Shown here: piece by piece, positions 1 through 5,051 of the stretch
How the letters are laid out: the number at the start of each line of letters is the position of its first letter
Position numbering within the stretch: position 1 is the stretch's first letter
Assembly (NCBI GenBank): GCA_029934175.1
Contig: JAOZMT010000212.1
Coordinates: 1 to 5,051 of the forward strand
Direction: 5' to 3'
Source of the DNA: Victivallales bacterium
GTDB taxonomy: Bacteria > Verrucomicrobiota > Lentisphaeria > Victivallales > JAUVCU01
Length of the DNA: 5,051 nucleotides
Program-made: the position numbers and the translations under genes
The notes under the pieces: model-generated
What the model saw: the letters and a program-made list of their open reading frames with translations, nothing else
What the model was told of the DNA's origin: nothing
The model's database searches: none

Positions 1-160
1 ACGGCTCATGTGCTTAGAGTCTCATATTTAACTACAAAAAAATCAAAGTTTTATGAAAAAAGATAGTAAAGATGTAATTGGAAAATTTTATGAAAAATAT
101 TTTATAGAGTTACAGAACTCACATTAAGACGAAAAAATGGTACATTGAAAACACGCACCG

Positions 161-178
161 TATGTTAAGTTTAACATA
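161..178. repeat. 18-bp inverted repeat (operator-like)
   Basis: TATGTTAA and TTAACATA form a perfect 8-bp inverted repeat separated by GT. The twofold symmetry resembles the binding site of a dimeric regulator, or a short cruciform. It lies about 200 bp upstream of the pckG promoter and on the far side of a terminator, so any link to pckG is doubtful. AT-rich DNA can produce such a repeat by chance. Confidence 0.3.
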
Positions 179-241
179 AAATGAGGTCTGAGAGTTAATG
201 AAATTATAAATTTTAATTAGATTTGTTTTAGTTATTAAAAA

Positions 242-270
242 ATCCTGAAAATCTTGTTATCCTGTCTAAA
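242..270. repeat. Periodic ATCCTG-type intergenic repeat element
   Basis: ATCCTG (242-247), ATCTTG (251-256) and ATCCTG (259-264) occur at 9- and 8-base steps and are followed by TCTAAA. On the opposite strand this reads as a degenerate run of CAGGAT/CAAGAT units after TTTAGA. From memory, very similar strings recur between genes in many unrelated bacteria, often near genes of the GxxExxxY family. No such gene is seen here, so this would be a solitary or decayed copy. The periodicity is visible in the sequence; the link to a known repeat family is recollection and was not checked. Confidence 0.4.
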
Positions 271-282
271 GAATGACTGGAC

Positions 283-310
283 GGAGTTAGGAACAACTCC
301 CCTTTTTTTT
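283..310 (+). terminator. Rho-independent terminator of an upstream transcript
   Basis: GGAGTT (283-288) pairs with AACTCC (295-300) around a 6-nt loop, followed by CC and eight Ts (303-310). The stem is only 6 bp, but the T-run is strong and the orientation is plus. It would end transcription coming from the left and insulate the pckG promoter. The same hairpin could also be part of the neighbouring repeat element. Confidence 0.55.
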
Positions 311-374
311 GTGGCTGATATTGAGCTCATGAGAAGAATAAAATAAAATAAAATATTTTTTTTAATAAAAATAC

Positions 375-402
375 TTTACTTTACGAAAATGTATGCTATA
401 TT
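375..402 (+). promoter_or_regulatory. Candidate sigma70-type promoter of pckG
   Basis: A -35-like TTTACT (375-380) and a -10-like TATATT (397-402) are separated by 16 bp, and TGC just before the -10 makes it an extended -10. The region upstream is very A/T-rich (337-373), as in an UP element. Transcription would begin near 408-410, giving a 5' leader of about 47 nt with no room for a riboswitch. A second TATAAA at 410-415 has no convincing -35. Confidence 0.5.
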
Positions 403-444
403 AAAAAGGTATAAATTATATTTAATAATTATATTAACAAATAA

Positions 445-450
445 AAGGAG
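445..450 (+). promoter_or_regulatory. Ribosome binding site of pckG
   Basis: AAGGAG ends 6 nt before ATG 457. It is a near-consensus Shine-Dalgarno sequence at good spacing and fixes the start codon. Confidence 0.85.
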
Positions 451-456
451 TTTTCA

Positions 457-2259
457 ATGATTGAAACTAAAAATCAAAAAGTTCTTGATTGGGTAAAAGA
501 AATCGAGACAATGTGTACACCAGACCAAGTTGTATGGTGCGATGGAAGTAAAAATGAATATGACAGATTAATGCAACAAATGGTTGATGCTGGAATGGCT
601 AAAAAATTAGACGAAAAAAAGCGTCCTAATTGTTTTGCTTTTAATTCAGATCCATCTGATGTGGCTCGTGTTGAAGGAAGAACTTATATCGCATCTGTCA
701 AAGAAGAAGATGCTGGTCCTACAAACAACTGGACTGAGCCTGAAGCTTTAAAAGCTACTATGAGAGAATTGTATAAAGGTTGTATGAAAGGTAGAACAAT
801 GTATGTTATTCCTTTTTCAATGGGGCCTATGGGTTCTGATATTGCTAAAATTGGTGTAGAAATAACTGATTCTCCTTATGTTGTAGTTAATATGCACATT
901 ATGGCTCGTGTTTCTGATAAAGTTTGGGATATCTTAGGCGATGGCGACTTTATTCCTTGTTTACATACAGTTGGAGCTCCTTTAGCTGAAGGACAAAAAG
1001 ATGTTCCTTGGCCTTGTGCTCCTGTTGAGAAAAAATATATCGCTCATTTCCCAGAAGAAAACCTAATTTGGTCTTTCGGTTCAGGTTATGGAGGAAATGC
1101 TCTTTTAGGTAAAAAATGTCTAGCTCTTCGTATTGCTTCAAATATGGCTCGTAACGAAGGTTGGATGGCTGAACACATGTTAATCTTGCGTTTTACTAAC
1201 GAAGAAACTGGTAAAAAATATCATATCGCTGCTGCATTCCCATCTGCTTGTGGAAAAACAAATCTAGCTATGCTTCAATCTACAATTCCTGGATGGAAAG
1301 TAGAAACTATTGGTGATGATATTGCATGGTTAAAACCTGGTAAAGATGGTAAATTATATGCTATTAACCCTGAAGCTGGATTCTTTGGTGTTGCTCCGGG
1401 AACAGCTGAATATTCAAATCCTATGGCTTTAGCTTCTATTAAAGAAAATGCTATCTTTACTAATTGTGTTGTTACTGATGACAATGATATTTGGTGGGAA
1501 GATATGGGTGTTGATTGCACTGGTGGAACTGACTGGAAAGGTAATGCTTGGAAACCTGGAATGAAAGATGCTGATGGAAAAGAAATTAAAGGCGCTCATC
1601 CAAATTCTCGTTTTACGGCACCTGCTGCTCAATGTCCTGTAATCTGTGAAGATTGGGAAGATCCTGCTGGAGTTCCTATTGATATTTTCTGTTTCGGTGG
1701 TCGTAGAACAACTACAATGCCTTTAGTTCACGAAGCATTTGATTTTAATCATGGTGTTTATATGGGAGCTACTGCTGCTTCAGAACCTACTGCTGCTGCA
1801 TTAGATGTAACTGGACTTCGCTTTGACCCATTTGCAATGAAACCTTTTATTGGTTATCATGCTGGTGATTATATGCAACATTGGTTTAATATGGGAGAAA
1901 AATTAGGTGCTAATGCTCCAAGATGTTTCTATGTTAACTGGTTCCGTAAAACTGATGATGGAAAATGGTTATGGCCTGGATTCGGAGATAACTCACGCGT
2001 TTTAAAATGGATGTGTGATCGTATCGAAGGTTTAGTTGAAGCAGTTGAAACGCCAATTGGTTTAATGCCGAAAAAAGGTGACTTGACTTTAGAAGGTCTT
2101 GATGTATCTGATGCTGACTGGGATGAATTAATGAAAGTTGATACTGAATTATTCAAGACTACTGTTTCCGATGTTGAAGGGTATTTAGCAACTATTGGTG
2201 ATAAATTACCTAAACAAATGACTGAACAAGTTGAAAAAATAAAAGCTAGATTAGGCTAA
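457..2259 (+). CDS. pckG: Phosphoenolpyruvate carboxykinase (GTP)
   Basis: This enzyme interconverts oxaloacetate + GTP and PEP + CO2 + GDP in the cytoplasm. It serves gluconeogenesis or, in many fermenters, runs toward oxaloacetate for succinate production; the direction cannot be read from sequence. At 600 residues it has the usual full length of the GTP-dependent family. Visible motifs are the PEP/oxaloacetate-binding arginine in VARVEG (R71), the metal ligands K220 (GKKC), H240 (EGWMAEH) and D288 (IGDDIAW), and the P-loop with its reactive cysteine, PSACGKTN (262-269, C265). Also present are NPEAGFFGVAPGT (304-316), NSRFTAPAAQCP (383-394), FGGRR (413-417), and a mobile lid around GATAASEPTAAA (437-448). 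Residue roles are assigned by analogy with the vertebrate enzyme. The ATP-type family has a different P-loop context, so GTP use is well supported. The gene appears monocistronic, with its own promoter and a strong terminator 22 nt after the stop. Confidence 0.97.
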   Translation: MIETKNQKVLDWVKEIETMCTPDQVVWCDGSKNEYDRLMQQMVDAGMAKKLDEKKRPNCFAFNSDPSDVARVEGRTYIASVKEEDAGPTNNWTEPEALKATMRELYKGCMKGRTMYVIPFSMGPMGSDIAKIGVEITDSPYVVVNMHIMARVSDKVWDILGDGDFIPCLHTVGAPLAEGQKDVPWPCAPVEKKYIAHFPEENLIWSFGSGYGGNALLGKKCLALRIASNMARNEGWMAEHMLILRFTNEETGKKYHIAAAFPSACGKTNLAMLQSTIPGWKVETIGDDIAWLKPGKDGKLYAINPEAGFFGVAPGTAEYSNPMALASIKENAIFTNCVVTDDNDIWWEDMGVDCTGGTDWKGNAWKPGMKDADGKEIKGAHPNSRFTAPAAQCPVICEDWEDPAGVPIDIFCFGGRRTTTMPLVHEAFDFNHGVYMGATAASEPTAAALDVTGLRFDPFAMKPFIGYHAGDYMQHWFNMGEKLGANAPRCFYVNWFRKTDDGKWLWPGFGDNSRVLKWMCDRIEGLVEAVETPIGLMPKKGDLTLEGLDVSDADWDELMKVDTELFKTTVSDVEGYLATIGDKLPKQMTEQVEKIKARLG

Positions 2260-2281
2260 TAATTTTAGATAAAGTCGATTT

Positions 2282-2312
2282 AAAAGCACCTCAGCAATGA
2301 GGTGCTTTTTTT
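2282..2312 (+). terminator. Strong Rho-independent terminator after pckG
   Basis: A perfect 12-bp stem (2282-2293 with 2298-2309) closes on a GCAA tetraloop. Its core is GCACCTCA/TGAGGTGC, flanked by A4/T4, and a T-run spans 2306-2312. It lies between pckG and the methyltransferase gene, whose ATG is only 22 nt past the T-run. Confidence 0.92.
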
Positions 2313-2334
2313 ATTTATATCAAATGAGGATAAT

Positions 2335-3141
2335 ATGCATAAAAAACTTGAAAGTTTAAAGAACGATAAAGTGAAGTCTATTTATAAATTGAGAAATAGA
2401 AGAAATAGAGACAATCTTCAACTTACAATTTTAGAAGGTTATCGTGAATTGTCTAGAGCTTTGGATTTCGGATTGAATATAAAAGAAGTTTTTTATTCTC
2501 AAGACCTTTTCTTAGGAGCAAATGAATTTGAACTTATAAATAAACTGGAGGTTGCAGGTGCGATTATTTATAATGTCACCGAGCAGATTTTAAGAAAAAT
2601 ATCATACAGAGAGCGACCAGAAGGGTTAATCGCTGTTGCAGAAATGCAAAATCATTCTTTAGATAATTTCCCCGTTGTAGAAAATGGTTTGTATGTTGTT
2701 GCAGAAACTATAGAGAAACCTGGTAATTTAGGCTCAATTTTAAGATCAGCAGATGCGGTTTGTGCAGATGGTGTTATAATTTGCGATAAATGCACCGATT
2801 TATATAATCCAAATGTAATTAGAGCAAGCACAGGGGCTATTTTTACTGTTCCTATAGCAGAAACAACATCGCAAGATGCTTTTGCTTGGCTTAAAAAATA
2901 TAATATTAAAACTCTTGCTGCAACACCTCATTCAGATATAATTTACAGCGAACAGGACCTGAAGGAAGGATTTGCTATTATTGTTGGAGCTGAACAGTTT
3001 GGTTTGAGCGACTTTTGGATGGACAACTCAGATATAAAAGTGAAAATTCCAATGTTAGGAAAAATAGATTCTTTAAATGTTGCTACTGCTGCAACTATTC
3101 TTCTATATGAAGGGGTAAGGCAGCGAAATTTTGTAAAATGA
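2335..3141 (+). CDS. SpoU/TrmH-family RNA 2'-O-ribose methyltransferase
   Basis: This is a predicted SAM-dependent methyltransferase of the SPOUT superfamily that methylates a ribose 2'-OH in rRNA or tRNA. It has 268 residues, typical for two-domain members. Residues 10-100 look like the MRM3/SpoU substrate-binding domain (KSIYKLRNRRNRD at 14-26, then LEGYRELSRAL at 33-43). Residues 118-264 are the trefoil-knot catalytic domain. Motif 1 is ETIEKPGNLGSILRSAD (124-140, with N131 and R137), a following NPNVIRASTGA lies at 158-168, motif 2 is VGAEQFGLSD (217-226), and motif 3 is IPMLGKIDSLNVATAA (238-253) followed by LYE. Motif 2 has GAEQFGLS where many members have GNEGxGLS. The target nucleotide cannot be assigned, so no symbol is given. 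I chose ATG 2335 because GAGGA lies 4 nt upstream; an in-frame GTG at 2302 sits inside the terminator stem. No promoter is evident, so expression may come from read-through or from a promoter overlapping the pckG end. Confidence 0.92.
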   Translation: MHKKLESLKNDKVKSIYKLRNRRNRDNLQLTILEGYRELSRALDFGLNIKEVFYSQDLFLGANEFELINKLEVAGAIIYNVTEQILRKISYRERPEGLIAVAEMQNHSLDNFPVVENGLYVVAETIEKPGNLGSILRSADAVCADGVIICDKCTDLYNPNVIRASTGAIFTVPIAETTSQDAFAWLKKYNIKTLAATPHSDIIYSEQDLKEGFAIIVGAEQFGLSDFWMDNSDIKVKIPMLGKIDSLNVATAATILLYEGVRQRNFVK

Positions 3142-3183
3142 TACCTATTTTAATAAAAATATTGAAAAAAAATAGAAAAAAAT

Positions 3184-3210
3184 TTGATAAATTGATACTT
3201 TGGGTATAAA
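3184..3210 (+). promoter_or_regulatory. Candidate promoter of the coiled-coil gene
   Basis: TTGATA (3184-3189) and TATAAA (3205-3210) are separated by 15 bp, slightly short for a sigma70 promoter. A second TTGATA at 3192-3197 is too close to the -10. The 11 bases GGTATAAATTA (3203-3213) also occur in the pckG leader at 408-418. No terminator is seen between the methyltransferase stop and this site, so some co-transcription is possible. Confidence 0.4.
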
Positions 3211-3243
3211 TTAAACAAAATTTTAAAAATTTAAATTAAAAAT

Positions 3244-3250
3244 AAGGAGG
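3244..3250 (+). promoter_or_regulatory. Ribosome binding site of the coiled-coil gene
   Basis: AAGGAGG lies 6 nt before ATG 3257. It is the strongest Shine-Dalgarno sequence in the window and suggests high translation. Confidence 0.88.
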
Positions 3251-3256
3251 CAGAAA

Positions 3257-4486
3257 ATGTCAAAAATTGTTAATATCTTCGTATTAGTCTTAACTATTGT
3301 ATCAATAGTTCTAGCATTTAAACTTTACGAAAAGCGTGAGGAATTAGTTGATCGTGGTGATAAAATGGGTGATACTATTAATCAAGTTGCAGCTAATCTT
3401 GATGAAGCGAGTGGCACAAAACTTCAATCAGTTTTAACAAAAGATGCTTTAGGGCATAAGCAGTTCAAAAACTTGGATAAATTACTTCCTCAATTAGCAG
3501 AGCAATCAAAAAATATTGCTACTCAAAAGAATTCGTTAGCTGATACAATGAATTCGTTGGCTTCTACTTTAGAAATAGAAGGTATTTCTGATGCTGATTT
3601 AAAAGATGCTATAAAATATCAAACTGTTGCTAAAGATTTATCTGATAAAGTTGCAAAAGTACAAGCTAGAAATGAAAATATTCTAGACAAAATCGTTGTA
3701 ATGGGAGATGTTGTAGGAGTTCCTCTTGATAAAGCAACTCTAAAGGATGTTGATAAAGCAGCTGGAGAAGTTGATAAATTAAACAACAAAGTTGTTGCTA
3801 TCAAAGAAAAATCTGATAAGCTTATTGCAGGAATTGGAGCAATTGCTAAAACTTTAGAATTATCAGAACCTTCATTGTCTGGTGATGATTATGATTCTTC
3901 ATTAGCAAGCACAACATCAGCTGTTGTTGAGTTTAAAGGAAAGTATGACACTACTGTTGTAAATTTAGCTAAATCTGAAGAAAATGCTAAAGGTTTACAA
4001 GAAGATCTTAATGTAGCAAAAACTGAAAGAGATAAAGCTACTGCTGAATCTCAAAAAAGATTAGTTGAAATTAATAAATTAAGAAAACTTATATCTAATA
4101 ACACTGGTATTGAAATTACACCACTTGAGCAAAATAATATTGCTAGATTAAGATATGTTCAAGGAGAAGTTAAAAGTATAGATTCTAAATTAGGGTTTGT
4201 AGTTGTATCTGTTGGTAAATATACTAAAGCTGTTCAAAAAATTGGGAAAGCTAAAAATGTTTTAAATGCAGATATTCCAAATAACTGTAAATTAACAGTA
4301 GCTCGTTCTACTAAACAAGGAATTCAATTTGTTGCAGAGTTAGATGTTTTTAAAGTTTATGATGAGTGTGCAGCAGCTAATATATGTGAAACTCCAAAAG
4401 CTGGAGATGTTCAAATTGGTGATATTGTATTTTTTGGAAGAGAAGAATTAGCAAAATTAACTTCACCTGCAGAAGAAACAGAATAA
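3257..4486 (+). CDS. Membrane-anchored coiled-coil protein of unknown function
   Basis: I do not recognise a named family for this 409-residue protein. Residues 4-22 form one hydrophobic helix (IVNIFVLVLTIVSIVLA) followed by KLYEKRE, so it is an uncleaved N-terminal anchor or signal anchor with the bulk probably outside the cytoplasm. Residues 25-280 are almost entirely helical, rich in K, D, E, A, L and V, with heptad-like stretches, especially 225-280. Three units of about 47 residues can be aligned by eye from positions 92, 141 and 187. Residues 300-395 change to a beta-rich domain with GEVKSIDSKLGFVVVSVG (303-320), LTVAR (346-350) and VQIGDIVFF (385-393), resembling a small beta-barrel whose GxV/GDxV ends bracket the fold. 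Three cysteines (344, 371, 377) lie in that domain. The tail is acidic (PAEETE). A gene for a 28-residue membrane peptide follows 23 nt downstream. A role in the envelope, such as a periplasmic scaffold or spacer, is inference. Confidence 0.88.
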   Translation: MSKIVNIFVLVLTIVSIVLAFKLYEKREELVDRGDKMGDTINQVAANLDEASGTKLQSVLTKDALGHKQFKNLDKLLPQLAEQSKNIATQKNSLADTMNSLASTLEIEGISDADLKDAIKYQTVAKDLSDKVAKVQARNENILDKIVVMGDVVGVPLDKATLKDVDKAAGEVDKLNNKVVAIKEKSDKLIAGIGAIAKTLELSEPSLSGDDYDSSLASTTSAVVEFKGKYDTTVVNLAKSEENAKGLQEDLNVAKTERDKATAESQKRLVEINKLRKLISNNTGIEITPLEQNNIARLRYVQGEVKSIDSKLGFVVVSVGKYTKAVQKIGKAKNVLNADIPNNCKLTVARSTKQGIQFVAELDVFKVYDECAAANICETPKAGDVQIGDIVFFGREELAKLTSPAEETE

Positions 4487-4497
4487 ATTAAAACAAT

Positions 4498-4503
4498 AAG
4501 GAG
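4498..4503 (+). promoter_or_regulatory. Ribosome binding site of the 28-residue membrane peptide
   Basis: AAGGAG lies 6 nt before ATG 4510. This is the same spacing and core as for the two large genes and is the main reason to accept this very short frame as a gene. Confidence 0.75.
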
Positions 4504-4509
4504 ATTATC

Positions 4510-4596
4510 ATGGCAAAAGTATTAATAATATTATGTGCAGTTGTAGCTATCGCAACTATTGTCTTTCAAGTTTTAGAAATGAATCATTATTCTTAA
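4510..4596 (+). CDS. Small single-helix membrane peptide, 28 aa
   Basis: This frame encodes 28 residues. It begins MAKVLIILCAVVAIATIVF and continues to a short polar tail with E23, N25 and H26. Residues 4-22 are one hydrophobic segment long enough to cross a membrane, with K3 before it, so an inner-membrane peptide with its N-terminus inside is likely. Support comes from a near-perfect AAGGAG at 6 nt, a position 23 nt after the coiled-coil gene on the same strand, and a strong terminator 19 nt after its stop, which suggests a two-gene operon. Its N-terminus resembles the anchor of the upstream protein (M-[SA]-K-[IV], then hydrophobic). It could pair with that anchor in the membrane, but this is speculation. 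The chief alternative is a chance open frame. Confidence 0.65.
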   Translation: MAKVLIILCAVVAIATIVFQVLEMNHYS

Positions 4597-4615
4597 TCGA
4601 ATATTAAATTAATAC

Positions 4616-4651
4616 AAAGACTACTTCTTTATTGAAGTAGTCTTTTTTTTT
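4616..4651 (+). terminator. Strong Rho-independent terminator
   Basis: A perfect 12-bp stem (4616-4627 with 4634-4645) has a 6-nt loop TTTATT, and a T-run spans 4643-4651. It ends the coiled-coil and small-peptide transcript. The next ATG (4655) begins 3 nt after the last T of the run. Confidence 0.94.
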
Positions 4652-4654
4652 ACA

Positions 4655-4774
4655 ATGTACATATATATATTAATTATACTTATTATCGTTTCTGGATGTT
4701 CTAGTTCTCTCGAAAAAGATGGAGTTAGTAACCAGCCTTTTAATACACCTTCAGATTGGGAAGAAAACAACTAA
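4655..4774 (+). CDS. Predicted small lipoprotein, 39 aa
   Basis: This frame encodes 39 residues. The first 14 (MYIYILIILIIVSG) are a hydrophobic signal segment ending in the lipobox VSGC with the lipidated cysteine at C15, followed by SSS. The mature part is about 25 residues, polar, and ends in NQPFNTPSDWEENN. Processing by Lgt and signal peptidase II would leave a tiny lipid-anchored peptide at the outer face of a membrane. The signal segment lacks the usual positive residues at the start, and no Shine-Dalgarno sequence precedes the ATG because the upstream bases are the terminator T-run. Translation may be leaderless or dependent on read-through. From memory, small lipoproteins with a P-[WF]-N-x-P-x-x-W-E tail occur in Verrucomicrobiota/Lentisphaerota; this was not checked. 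The precise lipobox and the conserved-looking tail argue against a chance frame. Confidence 0.6.
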   Translation: MYIYILIILIIVSGCSSSLEKDGVSNQPFNTPSDWEENN

Positions 4775-4856
4775 ATTCTTTTTGTATTGAATAAAGATTG
4801 ATAAGAATAAGATTTTTTCCTGTTATTTACTCGGCTAGTTTCAGATTATACTTAAA

Positions 4857-4980
4857 AACTTCGTTACACTTTAAACAAGGAAGTCAAAGTGTCGGAGTTC
4901 CGCTTTCGGGGCTGTAGATTTAATCAACTCATAGTGCTAAGCACAAAACCGTAGCGCCATCCGTCTCGGTGGCAGGATGT
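4857..4980 (+). ncRNA. Candidate structured RNA or dispersed intergenic repeat
   Basis: This 124-nt stretch is about 47% GC, against about 23% for 4775-4860 and 31% for 4981-5051. It can fold into several hairpins: AACTTCG-TT-ACACTTT (4857-4872) with AAAGTGT-CGGAGTT (4886-4899), 14 pairs with a 2-nt bulge; AGTTCCG (4896-4902) with CGGGGCT (4907-4913) over a CTTT loop; GTGC/GCAC (4934-4944); and GCCA-t-CCG (4956-4963) with CGG-TGGC (4967-4973). Three of the pairs are G-U in plus-strand RNA and would be A-C mismatches on the minus strand, which favours the plus strand. I cannot match it to tRNA, tmRNA, SRP RNA, RNase P RNA or 6S RNA. A multi-copy intergenic repeat is an equally good reading. 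No promoter or terminator was found for it. Confidence 0.4.
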
Positions 4981-5051
4981 CAATATACTGGGAAAAATAC
5001 CTAATTTAAGCTTTTGTTGTATCCTCTTTAAAAACAGTTGTGACGGCTTTT

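Larger units (their letters stand above)
1..456. other. Intergenic region without a convincing gene
   Basis: This AT-rich stretch holds no open frame that I can support. A frame open from the window edge ends at TAG 64-66, and a 24-codon ATG frame at 53-127 lacks a Shine-Dalgarno sequence. It does contain, in order, an 8+8 bp inverted repeat (161-178), a periodic ATCCTG/ATCTTG element (242-264), a hairpin terminator (283-310), an A/T-rich tract with three AAAAT units (340-354), and the promoter and RBS of the PEP carboxykinase gene. The terminator implies that a transcript enters from the left, but its gene lies mostly or wholly outside the window. Confidence 0.6.

Noticed and set aside
1..66. 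Open frame from the window edge to TAG 64-66, a possible C-terminus of an upstream gene
   Set aside because: Only 21 codons with no recognisable pattern. It could be real but cannot be supported from this window.
53..127. 24-codon ATG frame on the plus strand
   Set aside because: It has no Shine-Dalgarno sequence, no recognisable motif and lysine-rich content expected from AT-rich noncoding DNA.
217..226. Reading the methyltransferase motif 2 variant GAEQFGLSD (protein positions 217-226) as loss of activity
   Set aside because: The motif 1 Asn and Arg and motif 3 DSLN are intact, and this part of motif 2 varies among active SpoU-type enzymes. The coordinates given here are residues, not bases.
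950..2156. Minus-strand open frames of about 60-80 codons inside pckG
   Set aside because: They are antisense shadows of a strongly coding gene, with no RBS and low-complexity or biased composition.
2302..2334. In-frame GTG extension of the methyltransferase by 11 residues
   Set aside because: The GTG lies within the 3' arm of the pckG terminator and has no RBS. The added residues come from the T-run, and ATG 2335 has GAGGA just upstream.
4798..4917. Frame of 39 codons from TTG across the left part of the GC-rich island
   Set aside because: It has no ATG or GTG start and no RBS, and it runs through both hairpins. Structure or repeat content explains the region better.
4934..4944. GTGCTAAGCAC palindrome as a separate operator
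   Set aside because: It is better treated as one of the hairpins of the GC-rich island, and no gene start lies close to it.

Overview
The window is AT-rich bacterial chromosome with short intergenic regions, canonical AAGGAG ribosome binding sites and hairpin-plus-T-run terminators. It carries three confident protein genes, two very small membrane or lipoprotein genes and a GC-elevated structured tail, nearly all on the plus strand. The GTP-type PEP carboxykinase, the style of the small lipoprotein and the membrane-anchored coiled-coil protein point weakly to a low-GC PVC-superphylum bacterium (Lentisphaerota/Verrucomicrobiota-like). That placement is inference from memory of similar proteins.

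Layout. Positions 1-456 hold no convincing gene. They contain an 18-bp inverted repeat (161-178), a short periodic ATCCTG element (242-264), a terminator (283-310) and the promoter and RBS of the next gene. Positions 457-2259 encode PEP carboxykinase (pckG), followed by a strong terminator (2282-2312). Positions 2335-3141 encode a SpoU/TrmH-family RNA 2'-O-methyltransferase whose start lies only 22 nt beyond that terminator. After a 115-bp AT-rich gap with a candidate promoter, 3257-4486 encodes a 409-residue membrane-anchored coiled-coil protein of unknown function with a beta-rich C-terminal domain. A 28-residue single-helix membrane peptide (4510-4596) follows with a good RBS, then a 12-bp terminator (4616-4651). 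A predicted 39-residue lipoprotein (4655-4774) starts three bases after the terminator T-run. The rest (4775-5051) has no gene, but 4857-4980 is about 47% GC against 23% just before it and about 31% after it. It can form several hairpins, so it is either a structured RNA or a dispersed intergenic repeat.

The first two genes are housekeeping genes (gluconeogenesis or CO2 fixation at PEP/oxaloacetate, and rRNA or tRNA modification) and are unrelated to each other. The last three look like one small cell-envelope module: an inner-membrane-anchored coiled coil, a one-helix membrane peptide and a tiny lipoprotein. I know of no described function for this set. Together with the structured tail it is the most plausible undescribed content here.
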